This document shows positions 1-11,307 of a DNA stretch of 64,000 nucleotides, in pieces. The stretch's first letter is position 1; every line of letters begins with the position of its first letter. This DNA is from Ooceraea biroi (lineage: Eukaryota; Arthropoda; Insecta; Hymenoptera; Formicidae). The stretch covers positions 14,500,278-14,564,277 of the forward strand of contig NC_039507.1 in assembly GCF_003672135.1 (NCBI RefSeq), given 5' to 3'. The translations under genes were made by a program, and so were the position numbers. The notes beneath the pieces are model-generated. The model made no database searches. It saw only the letters and a list, made by a program, of their open reading frames with translations, and was not told the DNA's origin.

Positions 1-999
1 ACATTGCAAATATGGATAAAAGTAATGAAAATTTATTTCTTTTGGTTAAATTTTCCGCACGCATAATAAAATAAACTCGATATATGATTAAATATTAGGT
101 GAAGGAAGATGAGAAATCAAAATTAATATGTATTAATATGTATACAAAAATTACACCCAAAAACAAATCTGTAAAATAGGAGACACTGGACTTCAATTGT
201 ATACATATGAAAAATCAATGGATAGAATTGGACAATATTAATGCATGATGGTATATTATGAAAATATCGAATGACTAAAAAAGTTACGGTGTTTCAATGT
301 CAATGTATCATACAGTAATAAAATGTAAAAATAAAGTAATTTATTTAATCCAATGTATAAATCGTTTTAGATAGAAATAAACTGTTTTTTTTTATAATGG
401 ATAGTTATCGCAACTTTTTGAATCATACAATAATTATTCATACAATAATAATTTGTGTTACTTAAAACTATATAAAAAATTTATTCTTTTATTTGTAATT
501 ATACTTTGTTGTAACTAATTGTCGTAAAAATATAACCATTATTGCCAGAAATTACATATTCTGAGAAATTTAAATATGCATATATAAATATATTTCTGTT
601 TTTCCTTTTCATGTATATAAAAATATATTAATCTATTCAAGCCTATTGATATAATTTGGCATGTCCTAATTAGACAATAGACAATTGTATAAGCAATTTA
701 CTTTTACATTTCCACAGCTAAGAAAGATTTTAAATATCTTATAAATCTAAACTTTAAAAAATTGTATATAAAATGTATTTTTAGTAACAGGCATTATATA
801 AGATAATAAATCTGATTTTTTATACATACTTGGCAAACACACAGATTTTAAAGATGTATCATGATAATTTCAGTAGAAAATGATTTAGAATTTAATTGTT
901 AAATACACCTGTTATTACAGTAAACAGTAAATATGCAAAAATAAGAAGTGATGCTCTTACTATCTATACAGTTGCTTCCTTCATTTCAAACATGCTGGC
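1..999. other. AT-rich flank, 3' side of the G-gamma gene
   Basis: Very AT-rich sequence with no supportable reading frame. Because the neighbouring G-gamma gene is read on the minus strand and ends at 1000, at least part of this stretch is probably its 3' untranslated region. I see no repeat structure here. Confidence 0.5.
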
Positions 1000-1212
1000 T
1001 TAAAGTATGAGGCAGGTGCTTTTCTCACGAAAGGGATTGGACTTCTGCGATGAGAAGCCCACCAGCAGGCAGTCTTCCTGCTCATGCTCGGTAATGTACT
1101 TCATGATATCCTCGACAGCTCTGCTTACTGTGATACGTCTCAGAGCAGCCTCACGGCGTAACTGCTCTGTTACTTGACGTTGCTGTTGCAAATTGGTGAT
1201 CACCATGTCCAT
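1000..1212 (-). CDS. Ggamma1: G protein subunit gamma-1 (terminal coding exon, apparently complete)
   Basis: A 70-residue protein with the look of a heterotrimeric G-protein gamma subunit, which pairs with G-beta and tethers it to the plasma membrane. The reading frame starts MDMVITNLQQQ, has a helical coiled-coil N-terminal half, the conserved EHEQEDCLL and NPFREK stretches, and ends in the CaaX box CLIL; a final leucine favours geranylgeranylation. Length equals that of fly Ggamma1. The frame continues upstream to 1287, but the ATG at 1212 fits the family start, and an AG just upstream (about 1217) looks like the acceptor of a 5'UTR intron. No other gene on this strand is close; downstream is AT-rich. 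Confidence 0.9.
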   Translation of the reverse strand: MDMVITNLQQQRQVTEQLRREAALRRITVSRAVEDIMKYITEHEQEDCLLVGFSSQKSNPFREKSTCLIL

Positions 1213-1636
1213 AACAGCTGTGCGAATGATAAAATTGATCAGAAGAGCTTCGAAATTCGAAAGCAGCACTTTCTTAGAAGAAAACAAAAGTATGCAAAAT
1301 GAACAAATGTGTGCATCAGAAATTTATTAGCTACCTGGATGTGAACGTCCAAAGCTGAAATTGCGCTCACTTTTACGAATTGTAAAACATGAAACTCCAA
1401 TGAGCCAATCTCCGATGCTTCTCTTATATTTCTTCTCACGAACTTTTTCCTGACACTCTCCAACCTTAGGTTTTGATGAACTTTATCTTTGTGCTTCCTG
1501 TGCCGATCCCTTAAGTCTATATCGGTCTATGCATTGGAAATTACCTTTGCGATTTAGAAATATAGTTTATGTCACGTATACTATAGATTCTCAGTACTGG
1601 CAGTGAATATCGGAACCATCGACGTATAGGCTGATG

Positions 1637-1735
1637 GCAGAGAACCAGAGCAGAGAGAATCTAGAGAGAGTGGAGCGGATCGTGTTCTCTTCTCTGATTG
1701 GTGCCGCCATTAAGTGGGCAACGTTGTACATTTCG
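1637..1735. repeat. Dispersed MITE arm (GAATCTAGA/GCGGATCG family)
   Basis: One arm of a short element containing AGAGAATCTAGA, GAGTGGAGCGGATCG and TTGGTGCCGCCATTAA. The same blocks recur at 2037-2155 as a two-armed hairpin and at 4120-4225 in the opposite orientation, so this is a dispersed non-autonomous repeat. Confidence 0.7.
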
Positions 1736-1896
1736 CACTTTCAATGAGACTGACGTGACTGACGCTACATATTCTGGCATATTTGCACTTTTGAACGCGT
1801 AGTTGGATAATGGAAGACGTAAGAGTGTCAAAATATAACACTGTAATAATATATTAGCAAAGTATTATTTGTATGTGTATGATGTTGTGTATGGGA

Positions 1897-2009
1897 GCTT
1901 TCCACAACGACACAGTGCGACACAGAGTATCATTCTATCTTTGTTGTTCACTGGTATTGAAAGAAGATAGAATGATACTCTGTGTCGCACTGTGTCGTTG
2001 ATGGAAAGC
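1897..2009. repeat. Short inverted-repeat hairpin
   Basis: Two arms of about 45 bases, beginning GCTTTCCACAACGACACAGT, are reverse complements of each other with only a few differences and are separated by about 20 bases. No coding potential; the shape is that of a small MITE or fold-back. Confidence 0.8.
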
Positions 2010-2036
2010 ACCCTATGTGTATGTGTATGTGTGTTG

Positions 2037-2155
2037 CCCACTTAATGGCGACTTCCGGCCAATCCGCTTCACTCTCTCTAGATTCTCTCCGGTTCTCTGC
2101 AGAGAGAATCTAGTAAGAGTGGAGCGGATCGGCCGGAAACCGCCATTAACGGAGT
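2037..2155. repeat. Hairpin MITE, two-armed copy of the GCGGATCG family
   Basis: Inverted repeat from CTTAATGGCG to CGCCATTAACG, with GAATCTAGA blocks on each side of a short centre. It pairs with the single-armed copies at 1637-1735 and 4120-4225. A (CA)n/(ATAC)n tract follows at about 2160-2190. Confidence 0.75.
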
Positions 2156-2189
2156 AACTTTGAATACATACATACACACACACACACAA

Positions 2190-3300
2190 TAATACTTTGA
2201 TAAAATATATTATTAGCAGTGTGTTACGAATGGATATAGGCAAAGGTCAGGTGATAATGATGCAAGAAAAGAAAAATTGTTTGTTTTGCACATATTTATA
2301 CTGTCAGACGTTTATGAAGTGTTATTTATATACAATTTATAAATGTGTATAATATGAAATAAAGTATAAATAAATGTATGTCTATATATTACAAAAATAT
2401 GTATATCCATATATATATATTACAAATGTATATATTACAAGAATGAATAAACTGTAATGTGAAAAATACAAATGATCCAGTAAACGCAAAATACCAGTTA
2501 CATTATTGTTCAATATAATTGCGAAGTCAGATAGATAAATGCAATATACATTTACTTGTGTTATGTAGCAACTGCAATGTAAAGTGAGAAAGTATAAATA
2601 TGTTGCTGTTGCTTATTATTTGTTAAGTATCACATCCTTGTGTTTGTAGTTGATGCATCCATAATTCTATACGAGTTGTCTGTTTTACCTAAAAGACAAA
2701 AATACACATGTAAAAGAAACATTATTATGCTATATGATGAATGTATAATAATAATAAGTGAAGACATAGTCAATATGACATGTTATATAACTTGTGTGGA
2801 AGTGTTGGGGATAGTACCAAGAAAACCAAGAAAATGTAAAAAATGCCAATTTCATATTAACAACAAAAATAATAAGTATAAAAGTACGGTTTACAATAAT
2901 AAAAATATAAATTAAGTTTTATGTTCCTACAATAGTATAAAAACAGAATATGCAATAAATAAACATAACATAAAATTCCCAAGTGTCATTAACATCACAA
3001 GTATTGCACATTCTACACATTTCTGTGTTAAACACATTACATATTATTAAAAGTAATGCAAGTCAGTCTTGTAACAAAAATAGAAAGAATATTATTCAAT
3101 ATTATGCATAGCCATTGTTTTGCTTCCAAAATACTGTCTCATCCACGGTCTTACATACAGATCTGGAAACTACCTTTAATTTCAGTGGTGGGAGTATGGC
3201 CGCTTTTTGAAGCACATTTAATTTCTAGCATAACCACTACTCGTCGCTGTCACCGATGTCCGCAGATAAATATAACCTGAAAAACCGGAGATAAGAACCT
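2190..3300. other. Unassigned AT-rich stretch
   Basis: Contains an open frame of 91 codons (2640-2915, +) and one of 74 codons (3056-3280, +), neither with a recognisable family, codon bias or splice context. I regard both as chance frames. Confidence 0.4.
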
Positions 3301-3367
3301 ACGTGTGTTCATGACTCTTATTGAAAAACGGTTATTGACTACAAAAGTTATCGAAACGTTTATTGAA

Positions 3368-3511
3368 ATGACGAAATGGTGTGTGGTACCGAATTGCAAG
3401 ACCGGCAGTAGAACCGAGCAGAAACGTTCTTTATTTCAAGTGCCGAAAGACATTGTTACTTGGAAAAAGTGGGAAAAAGCTATTACCCGCAAAAATAAAA
3501 TAAAAAGATAA
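3368..3511 (+). pseudogene. THAP zinc-finger N-terminal fragment
   Basis: The frame from ATG 3368 begins MTKWCVVPNCKTGS and continues RSLFQVPKD and WKKWEKAI, which is the first half of a THAP domain (CxxxC pair, then the FxxPKD and W landmarks). The frame stops at 3511, before the distal Cys-x2-His pair. Twenty bases further a hairpin element (3531-3788) begins. No second half is recognisable beyond it. It is either a broken THAP gene or transposase relic, or a first exon whose partner I cannot see. Confidence 0.5.
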
Positions 3512-3530
3512 AGGACAGATTTAAACATAA

Positions 3531-3788
3531 AATCCTGATGGAAAAAATATAATAAAATTTTGCTAAAATGTATTTGAAAACCTCTATCAGTTGATCCCGG
3601 TTCATTATCATTTCATCATAAATTTTCAAATTTTTGGAATATTAGATATAAAATTTATAATAAAATACGAAAATTTATAATAAAATATAAAAATTTATGA
3701 TGAAATGTTAATGAATCGAGGTCAATTGACAGAGTTTCAAATACATTTCAACAAATTTTATTACATTTTTTTCCATCACGGAAGGATT
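3531..3788. repeat. Long imperfect hairpin element
   Basis: Arms of about 110 bases starting AATCCTGATGGAAAAAA and ending in CCATCACGGAAGGATT are reverse complements with scattered mismatches, around a centre rich in AAATTTATAATAAAATA. It is directly downstream of the truncated THAP frame. Confidence 0.75.
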
Positions 3789-4119
3789 CGTTTTTATTCA
3801 CACTTAATTTTGAGAATAAAAACTCAATTTTATTTCATATACATATTTCACTAATTCATTTATAGTCTTAAATTATTTAAAGCGTTATTAATTTATCATA
3901 TTGTTTTGTAAAGACTGCGAGTGGAATAAAGACAAACAGATATTCCCCCGGCCTCTGATGTCCCTCGTCACCCTACGAACATCGATCGCAACGCCTCTAG
4001 TGGCTACTAAAGAAATAAAAAGTGACACACAAAATGATCCATCTCCACCTCTGAAGTTTCCAGACCTGTATATAAGACCGTGGTCTCATCGCACTGAAAG
4101 TGTGAAACGTGCAAAGATT

Positions 4120-4225
4120 TCAAGCACCACGGAGAAAAAGTGCGGAAGTTTCTCCGTTAATGGCGGCACCAATCAGAAAAGGGAACACGATCCGCTCCAC
4201 TCTTTCTAGATTCTCTCTGCAGAGA
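4120..4225. repeat. Dispersed MITE arm (GCGGATCG family), third copy
   Basis: Carries TTAATGGCGGCACCAATCAG, CGATCCGCTCCACTCTTTC and TAGATTCTCTCTGCAGAGAAC, the reverse complement of the 1637-1735 copy. Confidence 0.65.
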
Positions 4226-4572
4226 ACGCGACGTAAGCGCTTACATCGGACGTAGTCGTAACGTAGTTCAGGGCCTTCACACACAAAATTCCGTAGGCTG
4301 AAATCACATGGTACGGAATAGAGCGTGCGGAATAGAGAGTGCGTCATAAAACAGCCAATCAGCGCTATTCTGCAAAAATACAGAAGCGTGTGGAATATTT
4401 GTCTGCCAACTATATTGAGATCATTATATTCCTTTATTTTATCCCGAGTGGTGGCCGCTGCAATTTTGTGTGTACAAATTGCGAAATTTTTATAAACAGC
4501 ATTTCAACTGTAATTTTTGTATATGATCAGTGCAAATGGCAACACTGTTTTACTAGTCACTCCAGGATCCCC

Positions 4573-4644
4573 TTAACTAGCGACAACCTATAAGAGCCAC
4601 GCTTTTCTCCAAGGTCGTCCTTGCCATTGGCTATCGTTAGTTAC
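4573..4644. repeat. 72-bp MITE with TTAACTAGCG ends
   Basis: Begins TTAACTAGCGACAACC and ends with a degraded GGCTATCGTTAGTTA. The internal block GAGAGCCACGCTTTTCTCC (one base changed here) is shared with copies at 9977-10043 and 32023-32094. Confidence 0.7.
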
Positions 4645-5321
4645 CGACACCGACGCCAATTTTAAAACGAACTCCAACCGCGATAACTTCGTGTATATGG
4701 TCGTGTGTATGGATTATGTTATTATCGATTTAACATGTTACTGAGTTTTGTATTGATTTAACGAATTGTTCTCTTTGTTAATTAAACAACATTTTATTTT
4801 TTCGTGATTTAATTTTGTACAACAACATCATCTTTCGTATCCGAACATTCGATCTGTTAACACGTGTTATCCGAACGTCCTCATACAAGTCCACTTATAA
4901 AATATGTTACAAATGTGAAATGTTTTAAATGTTTAAATATATCGTTTATTTGTTAGAATGGTGTTATCACATTATTCGCGTAATTATGGTTCCCTAGTTC
5001 CGGCACGCCATAGGAATTCACCCTAAAGCTTCGAGAATTCACCGCATGAGACCTCCAAGATCGATTCGGAGATTGCTCCTCACTTCTGCAACTTCTGTTA
5101 ATAGGGTTAACAGCGAACGCATTGCAATTCAGGAAAGATTTGTTAATTTTTGAACTCTTATAATTAAACTACTTTGATTTGGAACGAGGAAGGCAACAAT
5201 ACACAGCCAATAATCGTCGTCATATCTTAGATCAATTAAACTAGCGTATGGCTAAAAGCAAGAGCCATATATAATCGTTCGTTTATAATAATTTTAAATT
5301 AAATAATTTTGTTTTGGCAAA

Positions 5322-7867
5322 ATGGATATCGGGGAACTATTATCTTATAAAGTGTGTAAAATTTTTTATAGACAATAATTATTAAATATTTTTAAAATGT
5401 TATATTTGAAATATATGTGTACTTTATTTATCTACAATTTTATCTAAAAGTTTCATAATATTTAACATATCTTTAGTGAGATTGTAATTAATTTTTTTTA
5501 TGTTTTATTATAAGCAATAACAATTTACAAATTGTGTAATAATAATGTTTGCAGCCTCCAAATACACCAAAACGACCAGCAGTGGGAGAAGAAGATGATG
5601 ATGATGAATGGGAAAGTGTAAAAAAGCCAAAAAAAGTAATAAAAACACCGTATCATCCACGTCAGCGACAACCTAAGGAACTTGAGGTAGTACCATCCAG
5701 AGAAAATGAACCAACTGTATCTATGAAAGTAGTTTTACCTGCTACGACTCATGATGTGGTAGAACCGCAATTGACAGAAAAGGAAAAGCAAGATATATTA
5801 AAATATGTAGAAAGTGAAGCTGCTGAAGTAGAATCATTGGATGAAGGAACGCTTAAACGTACGATTCTTTTATTTGAAAAAAGAGCTCTTAGAAATCAAG
5901 AAATGAGAGTTAAATTTCCAGATCAGCCAGAAAAGTATGTAAACATGCAGAAGTTAATATATTCTTGAGTAAAAATTTTGACATAAATATTTCTAAAAAT
6001 CTCTCTTCTGTGGACTTTGCAGATTTATGGAGTCTGAGGTTGAGTTGCATGAAATTTTACAGGAACTTCATATTATAGCGACCAGTCCAGATCTGTATCA
6101 ATTAATGGTAGAGTTGGGTGCTGTGCCTTCCTTACTTGAATTGTTGTCTCATGAAAATACTGACATAGCTGTTGGTGTGGTGGATCTTTTACAAGAATTG
6201 ACTGACGTGGATATATTACATGAAAGTCAAGAAGGTGCAGATACGCTTATTGATGCTTTATTGGAGCAACAAGTTTGTGCACTTTTAGTACAAAATCTTG
6301 ATAGATTGGATGAAACGATCAAAGAGGAAAGCGACGGTGTTTATAACACTCTTGGTAATTATATACTAAATCAAAACCGAACATTGTTTACTGATTTTTG
6401 TTTCTGAAATATTATGAAACTTTATTTATTTTTTATTAAATTAATTTTACGATCATTTTTCAATTTCTAGCTATCTTCGAAAATCTTCTCGAGTTCAGAC
6501 CAGACTTGTGCGCAGATGCAGGGAAGCAAGGTTTAATGCAATGGTTATTGCGACGAATCAAGACAAAAGCACCTTTCGACGCGAACAAACTTTATGCTAG
6601 TGAGCTCCTGTCTATACTTTTGCAGCATACACCTGAAAACAGGCTTCTTTTAGGCGACTTGGATGGAATAGATGTTTTACTACAACAATTAGCTGTATGT
6701 GTATTTATATTTTTCTATATTTCAATTCATAATATTATCAAGTTCAATTATTTAAAAACGTATCATTCACAGTATTACAAGAGACATGATCCACAGACTG
6801 CTGAGGAACAGGAAATGATGGAAAATTTATTTAACGTTTTATGCTCGAGCTTAATGGCTACTGTAAATCGTGACAGATTTTTACGTGGTGAAGGTCTTCA
6901 ACTCATGAATTTAATGTTACGAGAGAAAAAAATGTCACGAAATGGATCTCTCAAAGTATATCTGAATTATATAGGAGAACCATTTAAATCTGCATTATAT
7001 AATTTATGATAATGAATCATAGGTGTTAGATCACGCTATGAATGGTCCGGATGGGAAAGATAATTGCGGCAAATTTGTAGACATTCTAGGACTGCGAACT
7101 ATATTTCCTCTATTTATGAAAACTCCCACAAAAAATAGGAAAAAAATACTTACTGCAGATGAGCACGAAGGTATGTATGTAATTTCGATAGAATGTAGGA
7201 GCATACACAAACAATTTAAACATTAAATAAGTTAGAAAAAATAATGAATCATTAAACCTGTAAATAAATTTGTAGAACACGTAGTTTCAATAATAGCAAG
7301 TATGTTACGAAATTGCAAAGGCCAACAGCGTCAAAGACTACTTAGCAAATTTACAGAGAATGATTACGAAAAAGTGGATCGTTTAATGGAATTACATTTT
7401 AAATATCTTGAAAAAGTGGAAGAAGTGGAAAAAAATGGAAAGGTACATGTGCAATCATAAATATTTATAAAATAAGAGATTACAATCCTGTTTATTTTTG
7501 TTATTAGGAAGATGAAGACGAAGAGGAATCCTATTTAAAAAGATTAAACGGAGGATTATTTATACTACAATTAGTAGATTACATTCTTTTAGAGGCTTGT
7601 ACTGGATGTTTGCCTGCAGTGAAACAGCGAGTTATGAGAATTCTGGCACAGAGAAGAGCATCCCTCAAAACAATTCGGCACATTATGAGGGGTGAGTTCT
7701 GTGTTGCAAAATTTCAATACATAATCGCAAATCTATGAATAATTTATACGTTTATTTTTTTATTATACAATCCTACAGAGTATGCAGGTAATTTAGGAGA
7801 CGCTGGTGATACAGAATGGAAGAAAGCAGAGCAACAACATATCTTGCAATTAATCGACAAATTTTGA
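5322..7867 (+). CDS. CTNNBL1: Beta-catenin-like protein 1 (CTNNBL1), nine exons
   Basis: Armadillo-type repeat protein of the nuclear pre-mRNA splicing machinery, associated with the CDC5L/Prp19 complex in vertebrates. Exons read as 5322-5351, 5555-5934, 6023-6354, 6471-6694, 6773-6955, 7023-7170, 7276-7442, 7508-7691 and 7779-7867, all with GT/AG borders and consistent phases, giving 578 residues (human 563). The ten-residue first exon MDIGELLSYK matches the family start. An acidic, basic N-terminal region (KKPKK, probable nuclear signal) is followed by conserved stretches MESEVELHEI, LLQELTDVD, DANKLYASE, AEEQEMMENLF, NLMLREKKMSR, DILGLRTIFPLFMK, KFTENDYEKVDRLMELHFKY and IRHIMREYA. Polyadenylation signals follow at 7938 and 7954. 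The frames look intact throughout. I am confident of the family; individual splice sites are inferred by eye. Confidence 0.95.
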
Positions 7868-7937
7868 TACGTATTTTTTACATTAATAATTGATATCAAA
7901 ACTTATGGTAAGACTTAGTGTTTTTATATTGCTGTAT

Positions 7938-7959
7938 AATAAATGTATAGTGTAATAAA
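7938..7959 (+). terminator. Tandem polyadenylation signals of CTNNBL1
   Basis: Two AATAAA hexamers (7938 and 7954) lie 70-90 bases after the CTNNBL1 stop codon, just before the transposon at 7993. Confidence 0.6.
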
Positions 7960-7992
7960 GAACACCTTGCAATCATTATGCAAATGCATATA

Positions 7993-9566
7993 TACAGGGT
8001 GTCCCGGGTTTTAACCGACAAACTGCGGGAGCATATTCTACTAGTGGAAATAAGAAAAAATTCTTGTATCGAGTTTGCTTAGAAATGCTTTATTACAAAG
8101 TTATAAACCAATATTGAAAAGAAATATGAGATAAGTAACAACGGATTTTTTTACAAAAATAAAAATTATGTACGCAATGATTTAGTGACACATTTCAAAA
8201 TGTCCTTGCACATCGATACAAGCTAGACATCGACGTAGTACAGAATTTGTTACAGTACGACATTCCTGAAAATTTTGTTGCATCTCAGTAACTGAATTAG
8301 TAATTCGTTGCTTTAAATCTTCAAGTGAGATTACTTCTGTACTGTAAACTTTATTTTTTAAAGTTCCCCATAAATAAAAATCAAGAGGCGTTAAATCGGG
8401 CGATCTTGGAGGCCAGAAAACCGGTCCTCCTCGACCAATCCACCTATGAGCATAATGTTCATCTAACCAGTTTCTAACTTGTCTAGCATAGTGCGATGGA
8501 CAATCGTCTAACTGTATCCAGCTGTTTTGGCGAAACTGCAGTGGCACATTTTCCATCAAAATTGGTAAATCGTTTGATAGGAATCTTCGAAAAGATTCTC
8601 CATTCAATCGGTCAGGTAAAAAGAACGGACCAATAAGCCGGTCATGAAGCATACCCATCCAAACATTACATCGAAATTCGTGTTGAAAGTTTCTTTGTCT
8701 GGTAGTATGTGGATTATTATGAGCCCATACATGGTTATTATGAGAATTGAATATGCCTCGTCTTGTAAAGGTCGCTTCATCTGTCCATAATATCATTGAT
8801 GAGAAAAGATTGTCCCTTTCTACTGCATTCACATACCAGTTACAAAATTCGACTCGTTTCTGATAATCGATTGGAAGTAATTCTTGTACAGGTGTGTAAT
8901 GATATGCGAATCTGTCATCAGCACGCAATGTTCTCCAAATAGTGTTTCGTGATATCTGCAGCTGAGCTGAAGCACGTCGAACACTTTGTGTAGGAGTATT
9001 ATCAAAAAGATTTAAGATTCTTTCCGAGCGTCGTCGGTGTTTTAGAGCTGAACGAACATCATCATATTCATTCACAGGTCGAAATGAACCCAAATTACGT
9101 AATTGCAAATGGGTATTACTAAACACAGAACTATCTGGTACTCTCCTGTTAGGAAATCTACGTTGATACTCTCGTACGGCAGCTCGTGCATTTCCGTCAC
9201 AGAATCCGTACACGAAATGAATATCGGTGTATTCCTCATTCGAAAACACTTTTGGCATTCTGATAGTAATTGCTAGTTGACACGACGATTGAAATCTAAC
9301 AGCTACTGTTGTGAAAGTAACAATCATACTGAATCGTTTCAACATAGTGAACATGAATACATGTGAATACACGTAACATAAACATCTTCGACCTTCCAAA
9401 TTCTACACTATGTTCCGTTGTTACTTATCTCATATTTCTTTTCAATATTGGTTCATAACTTTGTAATAAAGCATTTCTAAGCAAACTCGATATAAGAATG
9501 TTTTCTTATTTCCACTAGTAGAATATGCTCCCGCAGTTTGTCGGTTAAAACCCGGGACACCCTGTA
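7993..9566 (-). mobile_element. Complete Tc1/mariner-superfamily transposon (DD41D spacing), 1574 bp
   Basis: Element bounded by 153-bp terminal inverted repeats (7993-8145 and 9414-9566) that begin TACAGGGTGTCCCGGG, flanked on both sides by TA, the usual target duplication of the superfamily. Between them is one intact transposase frame on the minus strand. It lies about 35 bases beyond the polyadenylation signals of CTNNBL1. Two internally deleted copies with the same termini are at 23428-24257 and 54351-55115. The near-identity of the arms and the intact frame indicate a young insertion. Confidence 0.95.
8182..9258 (-). CDS. DDD transposase of the TACAGGGTGT element, intact
   Basis: 358-residue transposase from the ATG at 9258; the frame is open a further 47 codons upstream to 9399, but MPKVFSNEEY is the natural start of the N-terminal helix-turn-helix region of the kind databases call DUF4817 (YGFCDGNARAAVREY, FPNRRVP). 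Acidic catalytic residues appear at D160 (LWTDEATF), D251 (QLDDCPSH) and D293 (SPDLTPLDFYLWG); the spacing between the second and third is 41 residues, so DD41D rather than the DD34D of classical mariner. WIGRGGPVFWPPRSPDL is the conserved pre-catalytic block. The C-terminus ends LRRCLACIDVQGHFEMCH. No stop or frameshift. Family-level naming beyond the spacing is inference. Confidence 0.92.
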   Translation of the reverse strand: MPKVFSNEEYTDIHFVYGFCDGNARAAVREYQRRFPNRRVPDSSVFSNTHLQLRNLGSFRPVNEYDDVRSALKHRRRSERILNLFDNTPTQSVRRASAQLQISRNTIWRTLRADDRFAYHYTPVQELLPIDYQKRVEFCNWYVNAVERDNLFSSMILWTDEATFTRRGIFNSHNNHVWAHNNPHTTRQRNFQHEFRCNVWMGMLHDRLIGPFFLPDRLNGESFRRFLSNDLPILMENVPLQFRQNSWIQLDDCPSHYARQVRNWLDEHYAHRWIGRGGPVFWPPRSPDLTPLDFYLWGTLKNKVYSTEVISLEDLKQRITNSVTEMQQNFQECRTVTNSVLRRCLACIDVQGHFEMCH

Positions 9567-9822
9567 TACTCCTTTGGCTAAATAAGTTAGCCAAATAAAA
9601 CTAAAAACTTTAACTTTAGAATGATTTTATCTTTATATATGTTCCAATTTTGTATAGATTTTTTTTATATGAGTAGATAAAAAATGAATTAGTTTATCTA
9701 GAAGTGTTTTATCTAGATACTTTTAAGATATTTCTAAGATACTTAAAATATTATTTAAAACAATTTAGGATATATAAAAATAATACACTCGAGGCTTTTT
9801 ATATTATATGACTTTAGTACCA

Positions 9823-9945
9823 CCAGAGAGGAACCTGAAAGCGGCCAGGCCGCCGTTTACACCCATATTTTTGCATTGAGAAATTTGAGAAATACAACAC
9901 CGAATGTGAACTTACATTCCATTTAACATGCACATGATCTTTTTT
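9823..9945. repeat. Single arm of the CCAGAGAGGAACCTGA MITE
   Basis: Starts CCAGAGAGGAACCTGA, then GCGGCCAGGCCGCCGTTTAC and the CCATATTTTTGCATTGAG block. It matches the left arm of the full palindrome at 28307-28558; the other arm is missing, and a TTAACTAGCG-type element follows directly. Confidence 0.8.
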
Positions 9946-9976
9946 CATTATGAATGGATTATATGAATGGAATATG

Positions 9977-10043
9977 GAGCGACAGCCTATGAGAGCCACG
10001 CTTTTCTCCAAGATCGTCTTTGCCATTGGCTGTCGCTAGTTAA
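9977..10043. repeat. TTAACTAGCG MITE, second copy
   Basis: Contains GAGAGCCACGCTTTTCTCC and ends GGCTGTCGCTAGTTAA; the left terminus is eroded to GCGACAGCC. Homologous to 4573-4644 and 32023-32094. Confidence 0.7.
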
Positions 10044-10044
10044 C

Positions 10045-10140
10045 AATAGAGAATCTCAAGTAAGAGTATGGACATCGTGGATTCGCACCTGATTGGTCTA
10101 GTTTCTAGTGGGATCGAAAATGGCGGAATTGAGGTTTATC
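10045..10140. repeat. Dispersed repeat fragment shared with 14478-14530
   Basis: The blocks CAAGTAAGAGTATGGACATC and GGGATCGAAAATGGCG recur in reverse complement at 14478-14530, where they also adjoin a TTAAC junction. Confidence 0.55.
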
Positions 10141-10489
10141 AATTAAGGGACTCTATCTAAAATACATCTTTGATACCATGGAAACACTGCTAGATATCAC
10201 CACGGCCTCATGTTAAAATCGAGGTAGTACGACTCGACGGCAAAACGTTCGCAACTTTATTTTCAACAATTTTCAACAATTTTCAATAAATAGTATTGTT
10301 CAACGACGAGATGGACTTTCGAATACAACTCAACAGCGACTCGAGAAAGCTTATTATATAATATATAATTATAAATATTATAACAATATTAGAAAGCTTA
10401 TGAAATATAAAAGTGATTAAAATGTTCAATAAATGAAACAAATATTTCATTAGTACGAAAAATTAGTATTAAAAGTAAGTTTTTTTTTA

Positions 10490-11060
10490 TTTATCCCACC
10501 AACCAAACCGCTCACAAAGAGTCCTGGAACTAAAAGGCGCATTACGTCAGGACTCTCCGCCGGTTCCACGCTCCCGGCTAAAAAGGATGATTTTGTACGA
10601 CCTACGTCCCCCTGTGGGCTACGTCCCATGCCCCCAGGAGGTTCGGCTACCCCCCCCCCCCGGACTGCGCTCGTCCAAAATGCTGTGCATCCCTGTCGAG
10701 ACCGGGCAGAATGACCCACGGGTGGGTCATGCTGCCAAGTCGGTGACACTAAAACCGCGCCCGAGGATGGAAGGGTAGGAGACCCGTGGGTCCGAGAGCC
10801 TCGGCGGGAGGAAGGGTAGGAGGCCCGTGGGTCTGAGAGCCCCGGCGGGAGGAAGGGAAGGAGGCCCGCAGGCAACGCCCTAGCGGGGGGGAAGGAAGAT
10901 TAAGAAGTCCCGCAGGCAACGCCCTAGCGGGGGGAAGGGAAGGGAAGGTTAAGGAGTCCCGCAGGCAACGCCCTAGCGGGGGGGTAGGAGTCCCACAGGG
11001 AGAGCCCTGGAAGGAAGGGTGGACTGCAGTCGGAAGCGCCCGACTTCGAGGGAAGGGAAG
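10490..11060. repeat. GC-rich block with degenerate ~41-48 bp tandem repeats
   Basis: A sharp GC-rich island in AT-rich surroundings. From about 10757 to 11010 a unit containing AGGAGTCCCGCAGGCAACG and CCCTAGCGGGGG (earlier copies AGGCCCGTGGGTCTGAGAG) is repeated roughly six times. A CCCCCCCCCC run lies at about 10650. An A-rich segment follows (AATAAAGAAAGACTACAT and on). This composition is like the untranslated part of a non-LTR retrotransposon, but I see no reverse transcriptase or endonuclease frame, so the origin is a guess. Frames on either strand here are by-products of GC content. Confidence 0.5.
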
Positions 11061-11307
11061 AATAAAGAAAGACTACATACAAAAATACATACCAAAAAGC
11101 AAAAAGAACAAAATTACAATACATATTATTATTAACAAGTAATAACAGAAATAAGATAAAAGTGTACGCAAGTGTAATAAAGCCAGTAAGCACAGATACA
11201 ATACACACAAATATAATAAAAGCCAATAAGCAAAAAATAAACACAATTTGCAATATAGTAAACTAAATTAATTTCGCATATAAATAAAAACAATTTTCCG
11301 CGTTAGG

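Noticed and set aside
10450..10875. 141-codon proline-rich frame (-)
   Set aside because: Follows from the GC-rich tandem array; no transposon or host protein recognised.
10757..11010. CRISPR-like spacing of repeats
   Set aside because: Units are contiguous and degenerate with no unique spacers, and the genome is eukaryotic.
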